A stretch of DNA of 64,000 bases from Microbacterium sp. RURRCA19A (GTDB lineage Bacteria; Actinomycetota; Actinomycetes; Actinomycetales; Microbacteriaceae): assembly GCF_900156455.1 (NCBI RefSeq), contig NZ_FTNQ01000001.1:620001-684000 (forward strand), given 5' to 3'. Both the position numbers and the translations under genes were made by a program. Within the stretch, counting starts at the first letter, position 1; every line of letters starts with the position of its first letter. Below the pieces are notes generated by a model that saw only the letters and a list, made by a program, of their open reading frames with translations, was not told the origin of the DNA and made no database searches. Below, in pieces: positions 35,466 through 48,549 of the stretch.

Positions 35466-37409
35466 CTAGCGAGCCAGGCGCGCATGGATGGCCTCGGCCA
35501 GGGTGGGACCGATGCCGGGCAGCGCCATGATCTCGTCGGGAGAGGCGTTCTTCAGGGCCGTGACCGAACCGAAGTGCCGCAGGAGGGCCTTGATGCGGGC
35601 GTCTCCGAGACCCGGGACCTCCGTCAGCACACTCGAGATGTCGCGCTTGCGCCGCTTGCGCTGGTGCGTGATCGCGAATCGGTGCGCCTCGTCACGGAGT
35701 CTCTGCAGCAGATACAGCGCCTCCGACGTGCGTGGGAGGATGACCGGGTAGTCCTCCCCCGGCAGCCACACCTCTTCGAGCCGTTTGGCGATGCCGCACA
35801 GGGCGATCTCCTCGTGGCCCGCGTCGGCGAGGGCGCGCGCCGCCGCGGCGACCTGCGGCTGGCCGCCGTCGACGACGAGCAGTTGGGGACGATACGCGAA
35901 CCGCGGACGCTTGCGCGTGGTCACCACCTCGCCGTCCGCCGTCGCCTCGGGGCTCTCGGCATCCGCGACGATCGCTCCCCCGAGGGTCTCGCGCTCGTCG
36001 TCGTCGGGCCTGTCGAGGTAGGCCAGCCGGCGCGTGAGCACCTGATACATCGAGTCGGTGTCGTCGGTGGTCTCGGCGACGCCGAACGAGCGGTACTGGT
36101 CCTTGCGGGGCAACCCGTCCTCGAAGACGACCATGGATGCCACGACATTGGTGCCCGACAGATGCGAGACGTCGTAGCACTCGATGCGCAGCGGCGCCTC
36201 GGCGAGCCCCAGGGCCTCCTGCAGATCGGTGAGCGCCTGCGAGCGGGCGACGTAGTCGCTCGTGCGGCGCGTCTTGTGGAGCATGAGCGCCTGCTGCGCG
36301 TTGAGCGTTGCGGTCTTCAGCAGGTCGGCCTTCGGTCCGCGTTGGGCGACCTGCACCGACACGGGCCGACCGCGTCGGTCGCGCAGCCACGCCTCCAGCT
36401 GAGCGGCGTCGTCCGGCAGCTCCGGCACGAGCACCTGCCGGGGGATGTCGGCGGCCGCGGCGTCGCCGTACGTCCGCTGCACGACCTGATCGACGAGATC
36501 GGCGCCGGCGATGTCGATCTCCTTCTCGATCGTGGTGGCCCGCACCCCTCGGACACGGCCCCCGCGCACCACGAAGTGCTGGACGGTCGCCGCCAGCTCG
36601 TCCTCGGCGATGCCGAAGAGATCGGCATCCGTGTCGGCCGGGAGCACGAGGGCGCTCTTGCCGAGCACGGCGTCGATGGCCTGCAGCTTGTCGCGGTACC
36701 GTGCGGCGGCCTCGTAGTCCATGGCCGCCGAGGCCTCCATCATCCGAGCGGTGAGCGCCTTCGTGAAGCGCTGGTCGCCGCCCGACATGAAGGCCACGAA
36801 GTCGTCGACGATCGCGCGGTGCTCCTCGATGGTCACTTTCATCGAGCAGGGACCACCGCAGCGCCCGATCTGCCCCGGGAAGCAGGGCCGCCCCGATTGC
36901 ATCGCCTTCTTGTACGACGAGTCGCTGCACGTGCGGATCGGGAAGACCTTGATCATCAGGTCGATCGTGTCGTGCACCGCCCAGACCTTCGGGTACGGCC
37001 CGAAGTACTTGGCGCCGCGGATCTTCGGATTGCGCGTGACGATGACCCGAGGCGCCTCGTCGGCGAGGGTGATCGCCATGAACGGGTAGGACTTGTCGTC
37101 GCGGTAGCGCACGTTGAAGGGCGGATCGAACTCCTTGATCCACATGTATTCGAGCTGCAGCGAGTCGACGTCACTCGGCACCACGGTCCACTCGACCGAG
37201 GTCGCGGTCGTCACCATCCGCCGGGTGCGCTCGTGCAATGAATACAGCGGTGCGAAGTAGTTCGACAGACGTGCACGGAGGTTCTTCGCCTTGCCGACGT
37301 ACAGCACGCGCCCCTCCGCGTCCCGGAAGCGGTAGACCCCCGGGTTGGTTGGGATCTCCCCCGCCTTGGGGCGATAGGGCAGCTGCGACAGCCGCTCTCG
37401 GGCCGCCAC
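35466..37409 (-). CDS. uvrC: Excinuclease ABC subunit C
   Basis: The 647-aa protein incises damaged DNA on both sides of a lesion. Domains in order: GIY-YIG nuclease (PGVYRFRD and [13 protein letters not shown], residues 24-47), a Cys-rich stretch ([14 protein letters not shown]), the UVR helix (about 205-235), the RNase H-like C-terminal nuclease (with [10 protein letters not shown] and VVDGGQPQ) and a tandem helix-hairpin-helix at the end. GTG 37409 lies 3 bp after the uvrA stop. Confidence 0.97.
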   Translation of the reverse strand: MAARERLSQLPYRPKAGEIPTNPGVYRFRDAEGRVLYVGKAKNLRARLSNYFAPLYSLHERTRRMVTTATSVEWTVVPSDVDSLQLEYMWIKEFDPPFNVRYRDDKSYPFMAITLADEAPRVIVTRNPKIRGAKYFGPYPKVWAVHDTIDLMIKVFPIRTCSDSSYKKAMQSGRPCFPGQIGRCGGPCSMKVTIEEHRAIVDDFVAFMSGGDQRFTKALTARMMEASAAMDYEAAARYRDKLQAIDAVLGKSALVLPADTDADLFGIAEDELAATVQHFVVRGGRVRGVRATTIEKEIDIAGADLVDQVVQRTYGDAAAADIPRQVLVPELPDDAAQLEAWLRDRRGRPVSVQVAQRGPKADLLKTATLNAQQALMLHKTRRTSDYVARSQALTDLQEALGLAEAPLRIECYDVSHLSGTNVVASMVVFEDGLPRKDQYRSFGVAETTDDTDSMYQVLTRRLAYLDRPDDDERETLGGAIVADAESPEATADGEVVTTRKRPRFAYRPQLLVVDGGQPQVAAAARALADAGHEEIALCGIAKRLEEVWLPGEDYPVILPRTSEALYLLQRLRDEAHRFAITHQRKRRKRDISSVLTEVPGLGDARIKALLRHFGSVTALKNASPDEIMALPGIGPTLAEAIHARLAR

Positions 37410-37412
37410 GGA

Positions 37413-40352
<2,940 letters not shown>

Positions 40353-40495
40353 CCGTCAAGTCTAGGTTCCCCCTCCGACATCGGTCCCGGGTTCGCCTCC
40401 GGCGCACATGTGTGCGAAGGTGCGGTGCCGCGTCGCGTGGGCCGCGAGTCCCTCGCGAAGGCGCGTCGGGCCGCGGTCGGGGCGGGGGAAACGCC

Positions 40496-40930
40496 TCAGT
40501 CGGCGGCGTCGAGACGCCCCGTGAACGGGGCGAGCCCGTCGCGCAACGCGACGAGCGCGCTCTCGTCGATGCCGACCCGCTCCATGATCCGCGCGGGCAC
40601 CTCGAGGGCGCGTTCCCGCAACGCGCGGCCGTCATCGGTCAGCTCGATGTCCAGGACGCGCTCGTCGTCGACGCGACGCGTACGCCGCACCCTCCCCTGC
40701 GCTTCGAGCCGCTTGACCAACGGAGAGAGCGTCGCGGGCTCCATCGCGAGCTCCCCGGCCAGTGCGCCGAGCGATCGGGGCGCCCGCTCCCAGAGCGCGA
40801 GCATCACGAGGTATTGGGGATGCGTGAGACCGAGCGGCTCGAGAACCGGGCGGTAGATCGACACCACGTTGCGCGCGGCGGTGACGAGCGCGAAGCACAC
40901 CTGGTTCTCCAAACGCAGCGGATCGTCCAC
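40496..40930 (-). CDS. MarR-family transcriptional regulator
   Basis: The 144-aa winged-helix protein has the family core LTHPQYLVMLALWE, LGALAGELAMEPATLSPLVKRLE (recognition helix) and a wing with RVDDERVLDIELTDDGR. The residues around CFALVTAARNV resemble OhrR-type organic-hydroperoxide sensors, whose redox cysteine sits in that N-terminal segment, but no ohr gene is adjacent. GTG 40930 has GAGGAGGG. A TTAGT/ACTAA palindrome lies 18 bp upstream, within the promoter region shared with a small divergent gene; autoregulation is likely. Confidence 0.88.
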   Translation of the reverse strand: MDDPLRLENQVCFALVTAARNVVSIYRPVLEPLGLTHPQYLVMLALWERAPRSLGALAGELAMEPATLSPLVKRLEAQGRVRRTRRVDDERVLDIELTDDGRALRERALEVPARIMERVGIDESALVALRDGLAPFTGRLDAAD

Positions 40931-40947
40931 GCACCCTCCTCGAATAC

Positions 40948-40959
40948 TTAGTACACTAA
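40948..40959. promoter_or_regulatory. Candidate MarR operator over a divergent promoter
   Basis: TTAGT-AC-ACTAA is an inverted repeat in an AT-rich island between marR and the divergent 78-aa gene. TACACT (40952-40957) inside it is positioned as a -10 box 7 bases before the ATG of the right-hand gene. A repressor bound here would block both directions. Confidence 0.55.
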
Positions 40960-40964
40960 TTATC

Positions 40965-41201
40965 ATGGCACACAGGGATGCCGACCGACCCCCGCTGCGC
41001 GAACGCGTGCGGGCTGCCGGCGGGTGGTACCAGTACATCAACTCGCGTCTGATCCGCGTCGCCGGTCCCGCATCGGTCGGTCCGTACGAGACGACGCCCG
41101 AACCGGTGCGCACCGCGCGCCCCTGCCCCCTGTGCGGTCACCCGATGTCGGAGCACAGCGTCGACCGGTCGGGGCCGAAGCCCCTTCTGCACTGCCCGTG
41201 A
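40965..41201 (+). CDS. Small Cys/His-rich protein, probably from a leaderless mRNA
   Basis: The 78-aa protein is of unknown family. After a basic N-terminal part with GGWYQYINSRLIR, the C-terminal third has CPLCGHPMSEH and ends LLHCP, so C54, C57, H59 or H64 and C77 could bind a zinc ion. There is no Shine-Dalgarno sequence before ATG 40965. A TACACT box ends 7 bases upstream, which would start the message at the ATG itself, a mode common in actinobacteria. It is divergent from marR and shares its likely operator, so it may be the repressor's main target. Confidence 0.7.
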   Translation: MAHRDADRPPLRERVRAAGGWYQYINSRLIRVAGPASVGPYETTPEPVRTARPCPLCGHPMSEHSVDRSGPKPLLHCP

Positions 41202-41248
41202 GACCGGGCACAAGGCCGAGGCCCCGCGAGTGGCCGGAGCACCGCCCG

Positions 41249-41671
41249 TCAGGCGAGCTGCGGTCGCCCGTCGGCGTCCAGGGGCCAGCCGGGGTTGACC
41301 GCGACCTCCCACGGATGACCGTCCGGATCCACGAACACCCCCGAGTATCCGCCCCACGGGGTCGGCGCGCCCGAGCGCCCCAGCGTCGCGCCGGCCGCCA
41401 CCGCGTCGGCGAGGATGCCGTCGACCTCGCGCGGCGTGCCGACGTTGTGCGCGAGAGTGACGCCACCCCACCCTCCACCGTCCGGGACGGCCGAATCGGA
41501 GGCGAGCTCCTCGCGACCCCAGATCGCCACGACCATTCCGCCGACGTCGAAGAACGCGACCTCACGGTCGACCGAGTCGACGTGCCGACGCCAACCGAGA
41601 CGCTCGTAGAACTCCAGCGACCGCTCCAGGTCCGCCACGCCGAGCGTGACCAGCGAGACTCTCTGCTCCAT
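41249..41671 (-). CDS. VOC-superfamily (glyoxalase/bleomycin-resistance-like) protein
   Basis: This 140-aa protein has the two beta-alpha-beta-beta-beta modules of vicinal-oxygen-chelate proteins. It opens with VTLGVADLERSLEFYERLGW and ends with VFVDPDGHPWEVAVNPGW, where the last glutamate is a usual metal ligand. Members include glyoxalases, extradiol dioxygenases and antibiotic-binding proteins; the substrate cannot be inferred. It lies 13 bp downstream of uvrB on the same strand and is probably co-transcribed. Confidence 0.85.
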   Translation of the reverse strand: MEQRVSLVTLGVADLERSLEFYERLGWRRHVDSVDREVAFFDVGGMVVAIWGREELASDSAVPDGGGWGGVTLAHNVGTPREVDGILADAVAAGATLGRSGAPTPWGGYSGVFVDPDGHPWEVAVNPGWPLDADGRPQLA

Positions 41672-41684
41672 CGGACTCCCCGGC

Positions 41685-43754
41685 TCAGGCGTGGCCGGCG
41701 CGCTCCATGGCGCGCAGTTCCTTCTTGAGGTCCTGCACCTCGTCGCGCAGACGTCCCGCGAGCTCGAACTTCAACTCGCTCGCCGCCGCGAGCATCTGCT
41801 GCGTGAGGTCGGCGATCGTGGACTCGAGCTGATCGGCGCCCTCCGCGGCGATCCCCGTCCGCCGCAGCTGCGGTGTCGGCGACTTGCCCTTGCCCGCCTT
41901 GTCGTTGCGGGACAGCAGATTCCGCGTGTCCGATGCCTCGCGGGCCAGGACCTCGGTGATGTCGGCGATCTTCTTGCGCAACGGCTGCGGGTCGATGCCG
42001 TTCGCCTTGTTGTAGGCGACCTGCTTCTCTCGGCGCCGCTCCGTCTCCTCGATCGCGTTCCGCATCGAGTCGGTCATCTTGTCGGCGTACATGTGCACCT
42101 CGCCCGACACGTTACGGGCCGCACGGCCGATCGTCTGGATGAGCGACGTCCCACTGCGGAGGAACCCCTCCTTGTCGGCATCCAGGATCGCGACGAGCGA
42201 CACCTCGGGAAGGTCGAGGCCTTCCCGCAACAGGTTGATGCCGACGAGGACGTCGTACACGCCCGCGCGCAGCTCGGTGAGCAGCTCGACGCGGCGGAGC
42301 GTGTCGACGTCGGAGTGCAGGTAGCGCACGCGCACCCCGTGCTCGCCGAGGAAGTCGGTGAGCTCCTCCGCCATCTTCTTGGTCAGCGTGGTGACCAGCA
42401 CTCGTTCGTCGCGCTCGACGCGCAGCCGGATCTGCTCGAGCAGATCGTCGATCTGCCCCTTCGACGGCTTCACGACGATCTCGGGGTCGACGAGGCCCGT
42501 CGGGCGGATGATCTGCTCGACCACGCCGTCCGCGATACCCATCTCGTAGCGGCCGGGCGTGGCCGACAGGTACACCGTCTGACCGATCCGATTCTTGAAC
42601 TCGTCCCACCGCAGCGGACGGTTGTCCATCGCGCTCGGGAGACGGAAGCCGTGCTCGACGAGCGTCCGCTTGCGCGAGGCGTCGCCCTCGTACATCGCGC
42701 CGATCTGCGGGACCGTCACGTGCGACTCGTCGATGACGAGCAGGAAGTCGTCGGGGAAGAAGTCGAGCAGGGTGTGCGGCGGATCGCCCGCGTTGCGCCC
42801 GTCGAGGTGGCGGGAGTAGTTCTCGATTCCCGAGCAGAAGCCCAGCTGCTGCAGCATCTCGAGGTCGAACGTCGTACGCATCCGCAGACGCTGAGCTTCG
42901 AGCAGCTTGTTCTGCGACTCGAGCTCCTTCAGCCGCTCGGCGAGCTCGTGCTCGATCGTGCCGATCGCGCGCTGCACGGTGTCGGTGCCTGCGACGTAGT
43001 GGGATGCCGGGAAGATCGGCACGGAGTCCATCTTCTGCACCACATCTCCCGTGAGCGGGTGCAGCATGTACAGCGCTTCGATCTCATCGCCGAACATCTC
43101 GATGCGGATCGCGTACTCCTCGTACACCGGAATGATCTCGATCGTGTCGCCGCGCACGCGGAAGTTGCCGCGCGAGAAATCGACGTCGTTGCGGTTGTAC
43201 TGCATCGCGATGAACTTACGGATGAGGGCGTCGCGGTCGTACCTCTCCCCCACCTGCAACGCGACCATGGCCCGCAGGTACTCCTCGGGCGCACCGAGGC
43301 CGTAGATGCACGAGACCGTCGAGACCACGACCACGTCGCGACGCGACAGCAGGGAGTTCGTGGTGGAGTGGCGGAGGCGCTCCACCTCCGCATTGATCGA
43401 GGAATCCTTCTCGATGAACGTATCCGTCTGCGGGACGTACGCCTCGGGCTGGTAGTAGTCGTAGTACGACACGAAGTACTCGACGGCGTTGTGGGGCATC
43501 AATTCACGGAACTCGTTGGCCAGCTGCGCCGCGAGGGTCTTGTTGTGCGCGAGGACCAGCGTCGGCCGCTGCACCGCCTCGACCAGCCAGGCGGTCGTCG
43601 CGGACTTACCGGTACCGGTGGCACCGAGCAGCACGACGTCCGTCTCACCGGCGTTGATACGCGCGGCCAGATCGGCGATCGCCTGCGGCTGATCGCCGGA
43701 CGGGGAGTACTCGCTGACGACCTCGAAGGGGCGGACGGAACGTGTGGCCTGCAT
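41685..43754 (-). CDS. uvrB: Excinuclease ABC subunit B
   Basis: The 689-aa helicase-like subunit has Walker A GATGTGKS, the beta-hairpin region with [12 protein letters not shown], the DEAD-like motif VIDESH, the motif VI region [10 protein letters not shown] and a C-terminal UVR motif (about residues 640-680) that binds UvrC. It loads onto lesions found by UvrA. The start at ATG 43754 fits the conserved beginning [19 protein letters not shown]. Confidence 0.97.
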   Translation of the reverse strand: MQATRSVRPFEVVSEYSPSGDQPQAIADLAARINAGETDVVLLGATGTGKSATTAWLVEAVQRPTLVLAHNKTLAAQLANEFRELMPHNAVEYFVSYYDYYQPEAYVPQTDTFIEKDSSINAEVERLRHSTTNSLLSRRDVVVVSTVSCIYGLGAPEEYLRAMVALQVGERYDRDALIRKFIAMQYNRNDVDFSRGNFRVRGDTIEIIPVYEEYAIRIEMFGDEIEALYMLHPLTGDVVQKMDSVPIFPASHYVAGTDTVQRAIGTIEHELAERLKELESQNKLLEAQRLRMRTTFDLEMLQQLGFCSGIENYSRHLDGRNAGDPPHTLLDFFPDDFLLVIDESHVTVPQIGAMYEGDASRKRTLVEHGFRLPSAMDNRPLRWDEFKNRIGQTVYLSATPGRYEMGIADGVVEQIIRPTGLVDPEIVVKPSKGQIDDLLEQIRLRVERDERVLVTTLTKKMAEELTDFLGEHGVRVRYLHSDVDTLRRVELLTELRAGVYDVLVGINLLREGLDLPEVSLVAILDADKEGFLRSGTSLIQTIGRAARNVSGEVHMYADKMTDSMRNAIEETERRREKQVAYNKANGIDPQPLRKKIADITEVLAREASDTRNLLSRNDKAGKGKSPTPQLRRTGIAAEGADQLESTIADLTQQMLAAASELKFELAGRLRDEVQDLKKELRAMERAGHA

Positions 43755-43827
43755 GATTCCAGCGTAGGCGGGGCCTCCGACATCGGGGCGGCGAGCTGTT
43801 CGCCGTGCGCGAGCGCGCCGCGGCGGG

Positions 43828-44427
43828 TCAGCGCGCCGACACCCGTTCCCACAACTCGTCCACCTGGCGTCGCGTGGCATCCATGTCGCCGGCGGTGTCG
43901 ATGACGACGTCCGCGAGTGCCAGCCGCTCGTCGTCACCGGCCTGGGCGGCGATCCGGGCGCGGGCGTCCGCTTCGGAGAGACCGCGCTGTTCGACCAACC
44001 TCCGCACCCGCATCTCGGCCGGGGCGTGGGCGACGGCGACGAGGTCCCATTCGCCCGTACCGCGCGACTCGGCGAGGAGCGGGACGTCGTACACGACCAC
44101 GGCCCCAGGATCGGCGGACAGCGCCGCCCCGAATCGCCGCTGCGACTCCTCGCGCACGGCCGGATGGACCAGCGCGTTCAACGCGGCGAGCCTTTCGGGG
44201 TCGCCGAAGACCCGCGCGCCGAGCGCCGGTCGGTCGAGAGAGCCGTCGGGCGTCAGGACCTCGTCGCCGAACTCCGCGGCGATCGCGGCGAGTACGGGCG
44301 ATCCGGGCGACTGGACCTCCCGCACGATGGCGTCCGCGTCCACGATCACCGCGCCCTTCTCAGCGAGCATGCGGGAGATCGTGGACTTTCCCGACGCGAT
44401 TCCGCCGGTCAGCGCGAGAAGGGTCAC
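43828..44427 (-). CDS. coaE: Dephospho-CoA kinase
   Basis: The 199-aa P-loop kinase carries out the last step of coenzyme A synthesis. Walker A is GGIASGKST (residues 8-16), followed by [10 protein letters not shown] and the CoA-binding HPAVR and [11 protein letters not shown] stretches. The start is GTG 44427 with little ribosome-site sequence. It is 73 bp upstream of uvrB, a common actinobacterial pair (rpsA-coaE-uvrB); here rpsA is elsewhere, at 59-60 kb. Confidence 0.95.
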   Translation of the reverse strand: MTLLALTGGIASGKSTISRMLAEKGAVIVDADAIVREVQSPGSPVLAAIAAEFGDEVLTPDGSLDRPALGARVFGDPERLAALNALVHPAVREESQRRFGAALSADPGAVVVYDVPLLAESRGTGEWDLVAVAHAPAEMRVRRLVEQRGLSEADARARIAAQAGDDERLALADVVIDTAGDMDATRRQVDELWERVSAR

Positions 44428-44538
44428 CCGTCGAGGATGCCACAGCACGCGCGCAGGGGCCCCTCGGCATCCGGGGTGGTCTACGATTTCCCTCAAGGCC
44501 GCGTCCGCGCCTTCCGACCGGTTGGCGAGAGTGTCATC

Positions 44539-44916
44539 ATGCCGAATCCCAACGTCGTGGTCGTCATCGAGGATGACGTCGACATCCGATCGCTCCTCAC
44601 CGCGACCCTCGAACCGGAGGGTTTCGTCGTACACACGGCGGTCGACGGGCTGACCGGGATCGACACGGTGCGCCGCACCGACCCGGCGGTGACGACCCTC
44701 GACGTGAGCATGCCCGGCCTCGACGGCTTCGAGACCGCACGGCGCATCCGCGAGTTCAGCCGGACGCGCATCCTGATGGTGAGTGCCCGCGTGGATGCCA
44801 CCGAGGAACGGCTGGCCCGCGAGGCCGGCGCCGACGACTACCTCACGAAACCGTTCCGCCCGCGAGAGCTCCGTGCGCGCGTGCACGCCCTCGTGGCCGC
44901 CCGGGACGAGGACTGA
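44539..44916 (+). CDS. Stand-alone response regulator (REC domain only)
   Basis: This 125-aa receiver domain has all the working residues: acidic E11/D12/D13, phospho-acceptor D55 (in TLDVSMPG), S82 and K104 in TKPF. There is no output domain, so it must act by protein contact. The ribosome site before ATG 44539 is weak. It lies tail to tail with the degenerate-GGDEF gene and next to the histidine kinase, which suggests it is that kinase's partner. Confidence 0.9.
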   Translation: MPNPNVVVVIEDDVDIRSLLTATLEPEGFVVHTAVDGLTGIDTVRRTDPAVTTLDVSMPGLDGFETARRIREFSRTRILMVSARVDATEERLAREAGADDYLTKPFRPRELRARVHALVAARDED

Positions 44917-44927
44917 TCGCGAGGACT

Positions 44928-46091
44928 TCAGCCCGAGGTGAGACCGAAGGGCTGTTCGCCCGTCGCTGCCGCGCGACTCGCGTTGGCATCGGCCCGGTCG
45001 ACGAGGGTCGGACCGTCCGCCCCGTCGACCGAGGCGAGCGCCACACCGATCCCCACCACCGGCACGACGGAGGTCCCGAGGTCGGTGAGGTCCGCGACGA
45101 CCCGCTCGTGCAGCACGCGGACGAGCCGACGCTGATCCACGGCGATCGACGTCGAGAACGCGACGGACAGGCCCGTGGCATCCGTCTCCCCCACGAGTGC
45201 CATCGTCGGAGCATGCCGACGCACGGATGCTCGGAACGCGCGCGCCATCTCCTCCGCCTCCTCCGGACCGAACGCGGTCGCCACGCGGCGCAGATCGTCG
45301 ACCCGGATGCCGATGACGCACATGTCCTCGCCGGCCGCGCGGGCGCGGGCGACCAGGATCGTGACGACCGCGCCGAACGACTCGCGCAGCAGGACGCCGT
45401 TGCGGTCGACGACGAGCTGACGGGTCTCGGGGTTGCCGCGCAGAGCGGATTCGCTGGTCCGGAGAACGGAGGTGACCACGACGGCGGCGACGACCAGCGA
45501 CATCGTCAGGAAGGCCGAGACGCTCGTGCCGAAGTACGTCAGGAACACCGGGCTGTCCGGTCCCTGCGCGACGAAGACGATCGTGCGGACGAAGAACCAG
45601 ATCGCTTCGATCGCCAGGACCGTCGTCAACGCCGCCGCGCTCCATCGTCGTCCGATGGCGCCGCGCCGCGTTTCGATCGCCCCGAGCACCGCGAACAGCG
45701 CATTGGCGAGGAACAGCGGCACCGCTCCCGCCCAGTCCCCCGCCGCGGGACCGTCGACGAGTGCGAGCACCACGACCGCCACCAGAGCCACCGCGGTGAT
45801 GATGACCGGGATCCTCAGCGGCCGGCCGTTGAAGGCCACGCTGCCCAACCAGATGAACGAGGTCGCCGCGACGAAGGCGCCGTTGCCCAGCGCGAGGGCG
45901 ATGAACGCTCCGGGAACGGAGATCCAGACCAGGTAGCAGACCGAGGACAGAACCCCGGCCAGGAACGCCGTCGCCCATAGCCGACCCGGGAGCGCGTCGC
46001 GCAGCATGAGCGTGTCGAGCAGGTACATCACCGCCGACACCAGGATCACCAGGGACGACGCTGTCTGCAGGCTCAGGACGTCGAAGACCAT
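44928..46091 (-). CDS. Membrane protein with degenerate GGDEF-like domain
   Basis: The 387-aa protein has about six TM segments in residues 9-210 and a cytoplasmic C-terminal domain that follows the GGDEF layout (GIRVDDLRRVATAFGPEEAEEMARAF, then a late VVPVVGIGVALAS and DRADANASRAA). At the active-site loop the expected GGDEF reads VGETD (300-304), so cyclase activity is unlikely; the domain may bind nucleotide or partners. The ATG has AGGAAGGAG and lies inside the last 19 bp of the histidine kinase gene, so the two proteins are coupled. Confidence 0.8.
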   Translation of the reverse strand: MVFDVLSLQTASSLVILVSAVMYLLDTLMLRDALPGRLWATAFLAGVLSSVCYLVWISVPGAFIALALGNGAFVAATSFIWLGSVAFNGRPLRIPVIITAVALVAVVVLALVDGPAAGDWAGAVPLFLANALFAVLGAIETRRGAIGRRWSAAALTTVLAIEAIWFFVRTIVFVAQGPDSPVFLTYFGTSVSAFLTMSLVVAAVVVTSVLRTSESALRGNPETRQLVVDRNGVLLRESFGAVVTILVARARAAGEDMCVIGIRVDDLRRVATAFGPEEAEEMARAFRASVRRHAPTMALVGETDATGLSVAFSTSIAVDQRRLVRVLHERVVADLTDLGTSVVPVVGIGVALASVDGADGPTLVDRADANASRAAATGEQPFGLTSG

Positions 46092-47704
46092 GGCGCGGCT
46101 CCTTCCTTCTGAGGCAGACGCACGGTGAAGACGGACCCTGCCCCCGGCTCGGTCATCATCGCGATGTCGCCGCCGTGGGCGCGCGCGATGTCGCGGCTGA
46201 TCGCCAGGCCCAGTCCGCTGCCGTGAACGCTCGAGTTCCGCACGGCATCCGCGCGGAAGAAGCGCTCGAAGATGCGGCCCTGCTCGCTGGGAGAGATCCC
46301 GGGCCCGTCGTCGGCGACGGTGACGAGCACGGTGTCGGCCTCGCGCCCGACGGACACCACCACGACACCGCCGCGGGTGTTGTACTTCACCGCGTTGGAC
46401 AGCAGGTTGTCGACGACCTGGCGCAGACGGTGGGCATCGACGAACGCGGGGCACGAACGCACGCCGGACGCGTCGATCCGGATGCCGTGCGCCACCGCGC
46501 GCGGCGCCACCGAGGTCACGGCGCTCTCGACGATGTCGGCGACGTCCGTCTCGGCCTTTTCGAGCGCGAATCCGATGCCGTGCCGCGAAGCCGCGGACAT
46601 CGCCAGGATGTCGGCGACGAGCTCGCGCAGGCGGCTCGCATTGCGCTCCGCGATCTCGAGCTGTTCCCGCGTCGTGTCCGCAAGGTCGTCGTCGTCGAGA
46701 GCGAGCTCGAGGTAGCCGATGATCGAGGTCAGCGGCGTCCGCAACTCGTGCGAGACGCTGGCCACCAAGTCTTCGCGGGCGCGGAGCGCCAGTTCCTCGG
46801 TCGTGACGTCGCGGGAGACGACGACGCTCCCCGGGCCGACACCGTCGCGGGCCGGGAGATGACGTGCCGTCACGCTCAGGGCGCGGCGATCGTCGCCGGG
46901 GGTCCCGAACCAGACGAGCTCGCCCTCGAACGACTCGCCGGCGCGGGCGCGGGCGAACGGCGTCTCGTCCGTGCCGAGCGGCGTGATGCCGTCAGCCGCG
47001 TACGCCCGGGTCGCGGATCCGAGGCTCCCGGCACCGGCCTGCAACCGCGCGTGCGCCTCGTTGCTCACCGAGTACTCGCCGTCGGCCGTGATGCGGATGA
47101 CACCGAAGTCCACCGCGTCCAGAACCTCGGTGACCAGGTCCTCCTGCCGACGCGAGCGCTCGAGGGAACGCCGCAGCTCGGCCGACTGCTTCTCGAGCAA
47201 CGATCGCTGCGCACGGGTGCGCGTGGCCGCGAAATGCGACATGGTCGCCAGCGCCGCGAGCGTGAACGGCAGGACAAAGGTCGACGCGGCGACGCGCTGC
47301 ATCTCGTCGAACGCCTGGTAGGTGATGATCGCCGACACGGCGGCCGTCACACCGACGACCCCCCGGACGCCGAACGCCGATCCGATCCAGATCGCGGGAA
47401 ACGCCCAGAGCAGACCGACGCCTGCGACCGGAGCGCTCTCGCGCATCAGCCCGATCGCCGCCACGTCCACGACGGGAGCGAGGAGAACCAGCCACGGCGG
47501 CAGATCATCGCGCGGCGAGAGGACGACGATCGCCGCGCAGACGAAGATCATTCCGGCGCCCGCGACGAACAGGCTGACATCCTGAATCTGCCCGAGCACG
47601 AGAGTGACGGCGACGGCGAGCACCGTGGCAGCGGCCTGCAGCAGCTGGCTGGTCAGCAGGCTGCGGTGAAGACCGAGCCGCTCGCTCGGCGACGAGCCGG
47701 ACAT
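46073..47704 (-). CDS. Membrane-bound PAS sensor histidine kinase
   Basis: The 543-aa kinase has five or six TM segments in about residues 18-160 with no large external domain, then a coiled linker (about 165-195), a PAS-like domain (about 200-320), HisKA with the phospho-accepting histidine in SVSHELRTPLTS, and a HATPase with NLLSNAVKYN, DDGPGI and GSGLGLAI. The start is chosen at ATG 47704, which leaves a short N-terminus; ATGs 12 and 18 codons upstream are possible. Likely partner is the REC-only protein on the other strand. Confidence 0.92.
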   Translation of the reverse strand: MSGSSPSERLGLHRSLLTSQLLQAAATVLAVAVTLVLGQIQDVSLFVAGAGMIFVCAAIVVLSPRDDLPPWLVLLAPVVDVAAIGLMRESAPVAGVGLLWAFPAIWIGSAFGVRGVVGVTAAVSAIITYQAFDEMQRVAASTFVLPFTLAALATMSHFAATRTRAQRSLLEKQSAELRRSLERSRRQEDLVTEVLDAVDFGVIRITADGEYSVSNEAHARLQAGAGSLGSATRAYAADGITPLGTDETPFARARAGESFEGELVWFGTPGDDRRALSVTARHLPARDGVGPGSVVVSRDVTTEELALRAREDLVASVSHELRTPLTSIIGYLELALDDDDLADTTREQLEIAERNASRLRELVADILAMSAASRHGIGFALEKAETDVADIVESAVTSVAPRAVAHGIRIDASGVRSCPAFVDAHRLRQVVDNLLSNAVKYNTRGGVVVVSVGREADTVLVTVADDGPGISPSEQGRIFERFFRADAVRNSSVHGSGLGLAISRDIARAHGGDIAMMTEPGAGSVFTVRLPQKEGAAPWSSTS

Positions 47705-47814
47705 GGCCTCGACCCTAGCGCGCACGGCCCCCGCACGCATGGTGCCCACGCGGCGCATGCCGCGACGCGGCTTCCGTCGTCCGACCCGGCGGCGGGTGGG
47801 CCGCGCCGCGGACG

Positions 47815-48480
47815 TCAGAAGCCGAAGTCGCCTCCGAAATCGCCCCCGAAATCTCCGAACCCGGCGGCGTCGGACACCCCCGGATCGTCGAACGATGCCG
47901 CGTCGCCACCGTCCGCCGCCATGCCGTCCTCGAAGCCCGCGGCATAGCCGGGGTCGAAGAGCGATCCGACGAGCGCGGACCCGATCACGTATCCTCCGAT
48001 CGTGCCGAGCATGGAGGCGCCGAGCATCGACCCGAACCCCGGCCCGCCCACGCCGCCGCCGAACGAGCGCCCCCCGAACGTGCGTTCCATGAAGCCCGGC
48101 CGGGTGTACTCGGCCCGTGTCGCCGCGCGGGCGAGCGACGCTGGGTCGTCGCCGACCGGACGCTCCGATGCGGGCAGCCCGGACGAGAGCTCCTGGAGGA
48201 CCTGCTGCCGCTGACCCGGCGTCAACCGCGCGAACGCCTCCGCGTGGACCTGCTCGACGGTCTCGGGCGGCGCCGTCCGAAGGAGATACCGATACCGTTC
48301 GAGCGCCCGCGCGTCGTCACCCGCCGGCACGGATGCCGGGCCTGCGGTCCCGGGCGGGGGCGGCGGGGAATAGCGACCGTCCACGTCGCGGAAACCGCTC
48401 GCCGACGACGGCGGCTGCGGCGGAACAGACGGGCGGCGCTGGTCCTCGCCGCCGCCGAAGAGTCGATCGAGGAAACCCAT
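47815..48480 (-). CDS. Hypothetical Gly/Phe-rich protein with one hydrophobic segment
   Basis: I cannot name a family. The 221-aa protein begins MGFLDRLFGGG, has a Pro-rich linker (residues 17-50), a helical conserved-looking core (about 52-115, with YRYLLRTAPPETVEQVHAEAFARLTP-type sequence), an RSFGGGVGGPGFG stretch, one hydrophobic helix (about 150-172) and an acidic Asp/Gly/Phe repeat tail ending FGDFGGDFGGDFGF. The tail repeats suggest a flexible or self-associating end. ATG 48480 is the only good start. Similar small proteins occur in actinobacteria, as far as I recall, without known function. Confidence 0.75.
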   Translation of the reverse strand: MGFLDRLFGGGEDQRRPSVPPQPPSSASGFRDVDGRYSPPPPPGTAGPASVPAGDDARALERYRYLLRTAPPETVEQVHAEAFARLTPGQRQQVLQELSSGLPASERPVGDDPASLARAATRAEYTRPGFMERTFGGRSFGGGVGGPGFGSMLGASMLGTIGGYVIGSALVGSLFDPGYAAGFEDGMAADGGDAASFDDPGVSDAAGFGDFGGDFGGDFGF

Positions 48481-48549
48481 GAGTGCCTCCGGTGTCTGGG
48501 GACATCACGCTAAGTCCGCCGGCTTTGAGTCTCCTGTGTCGCGGGAGGC

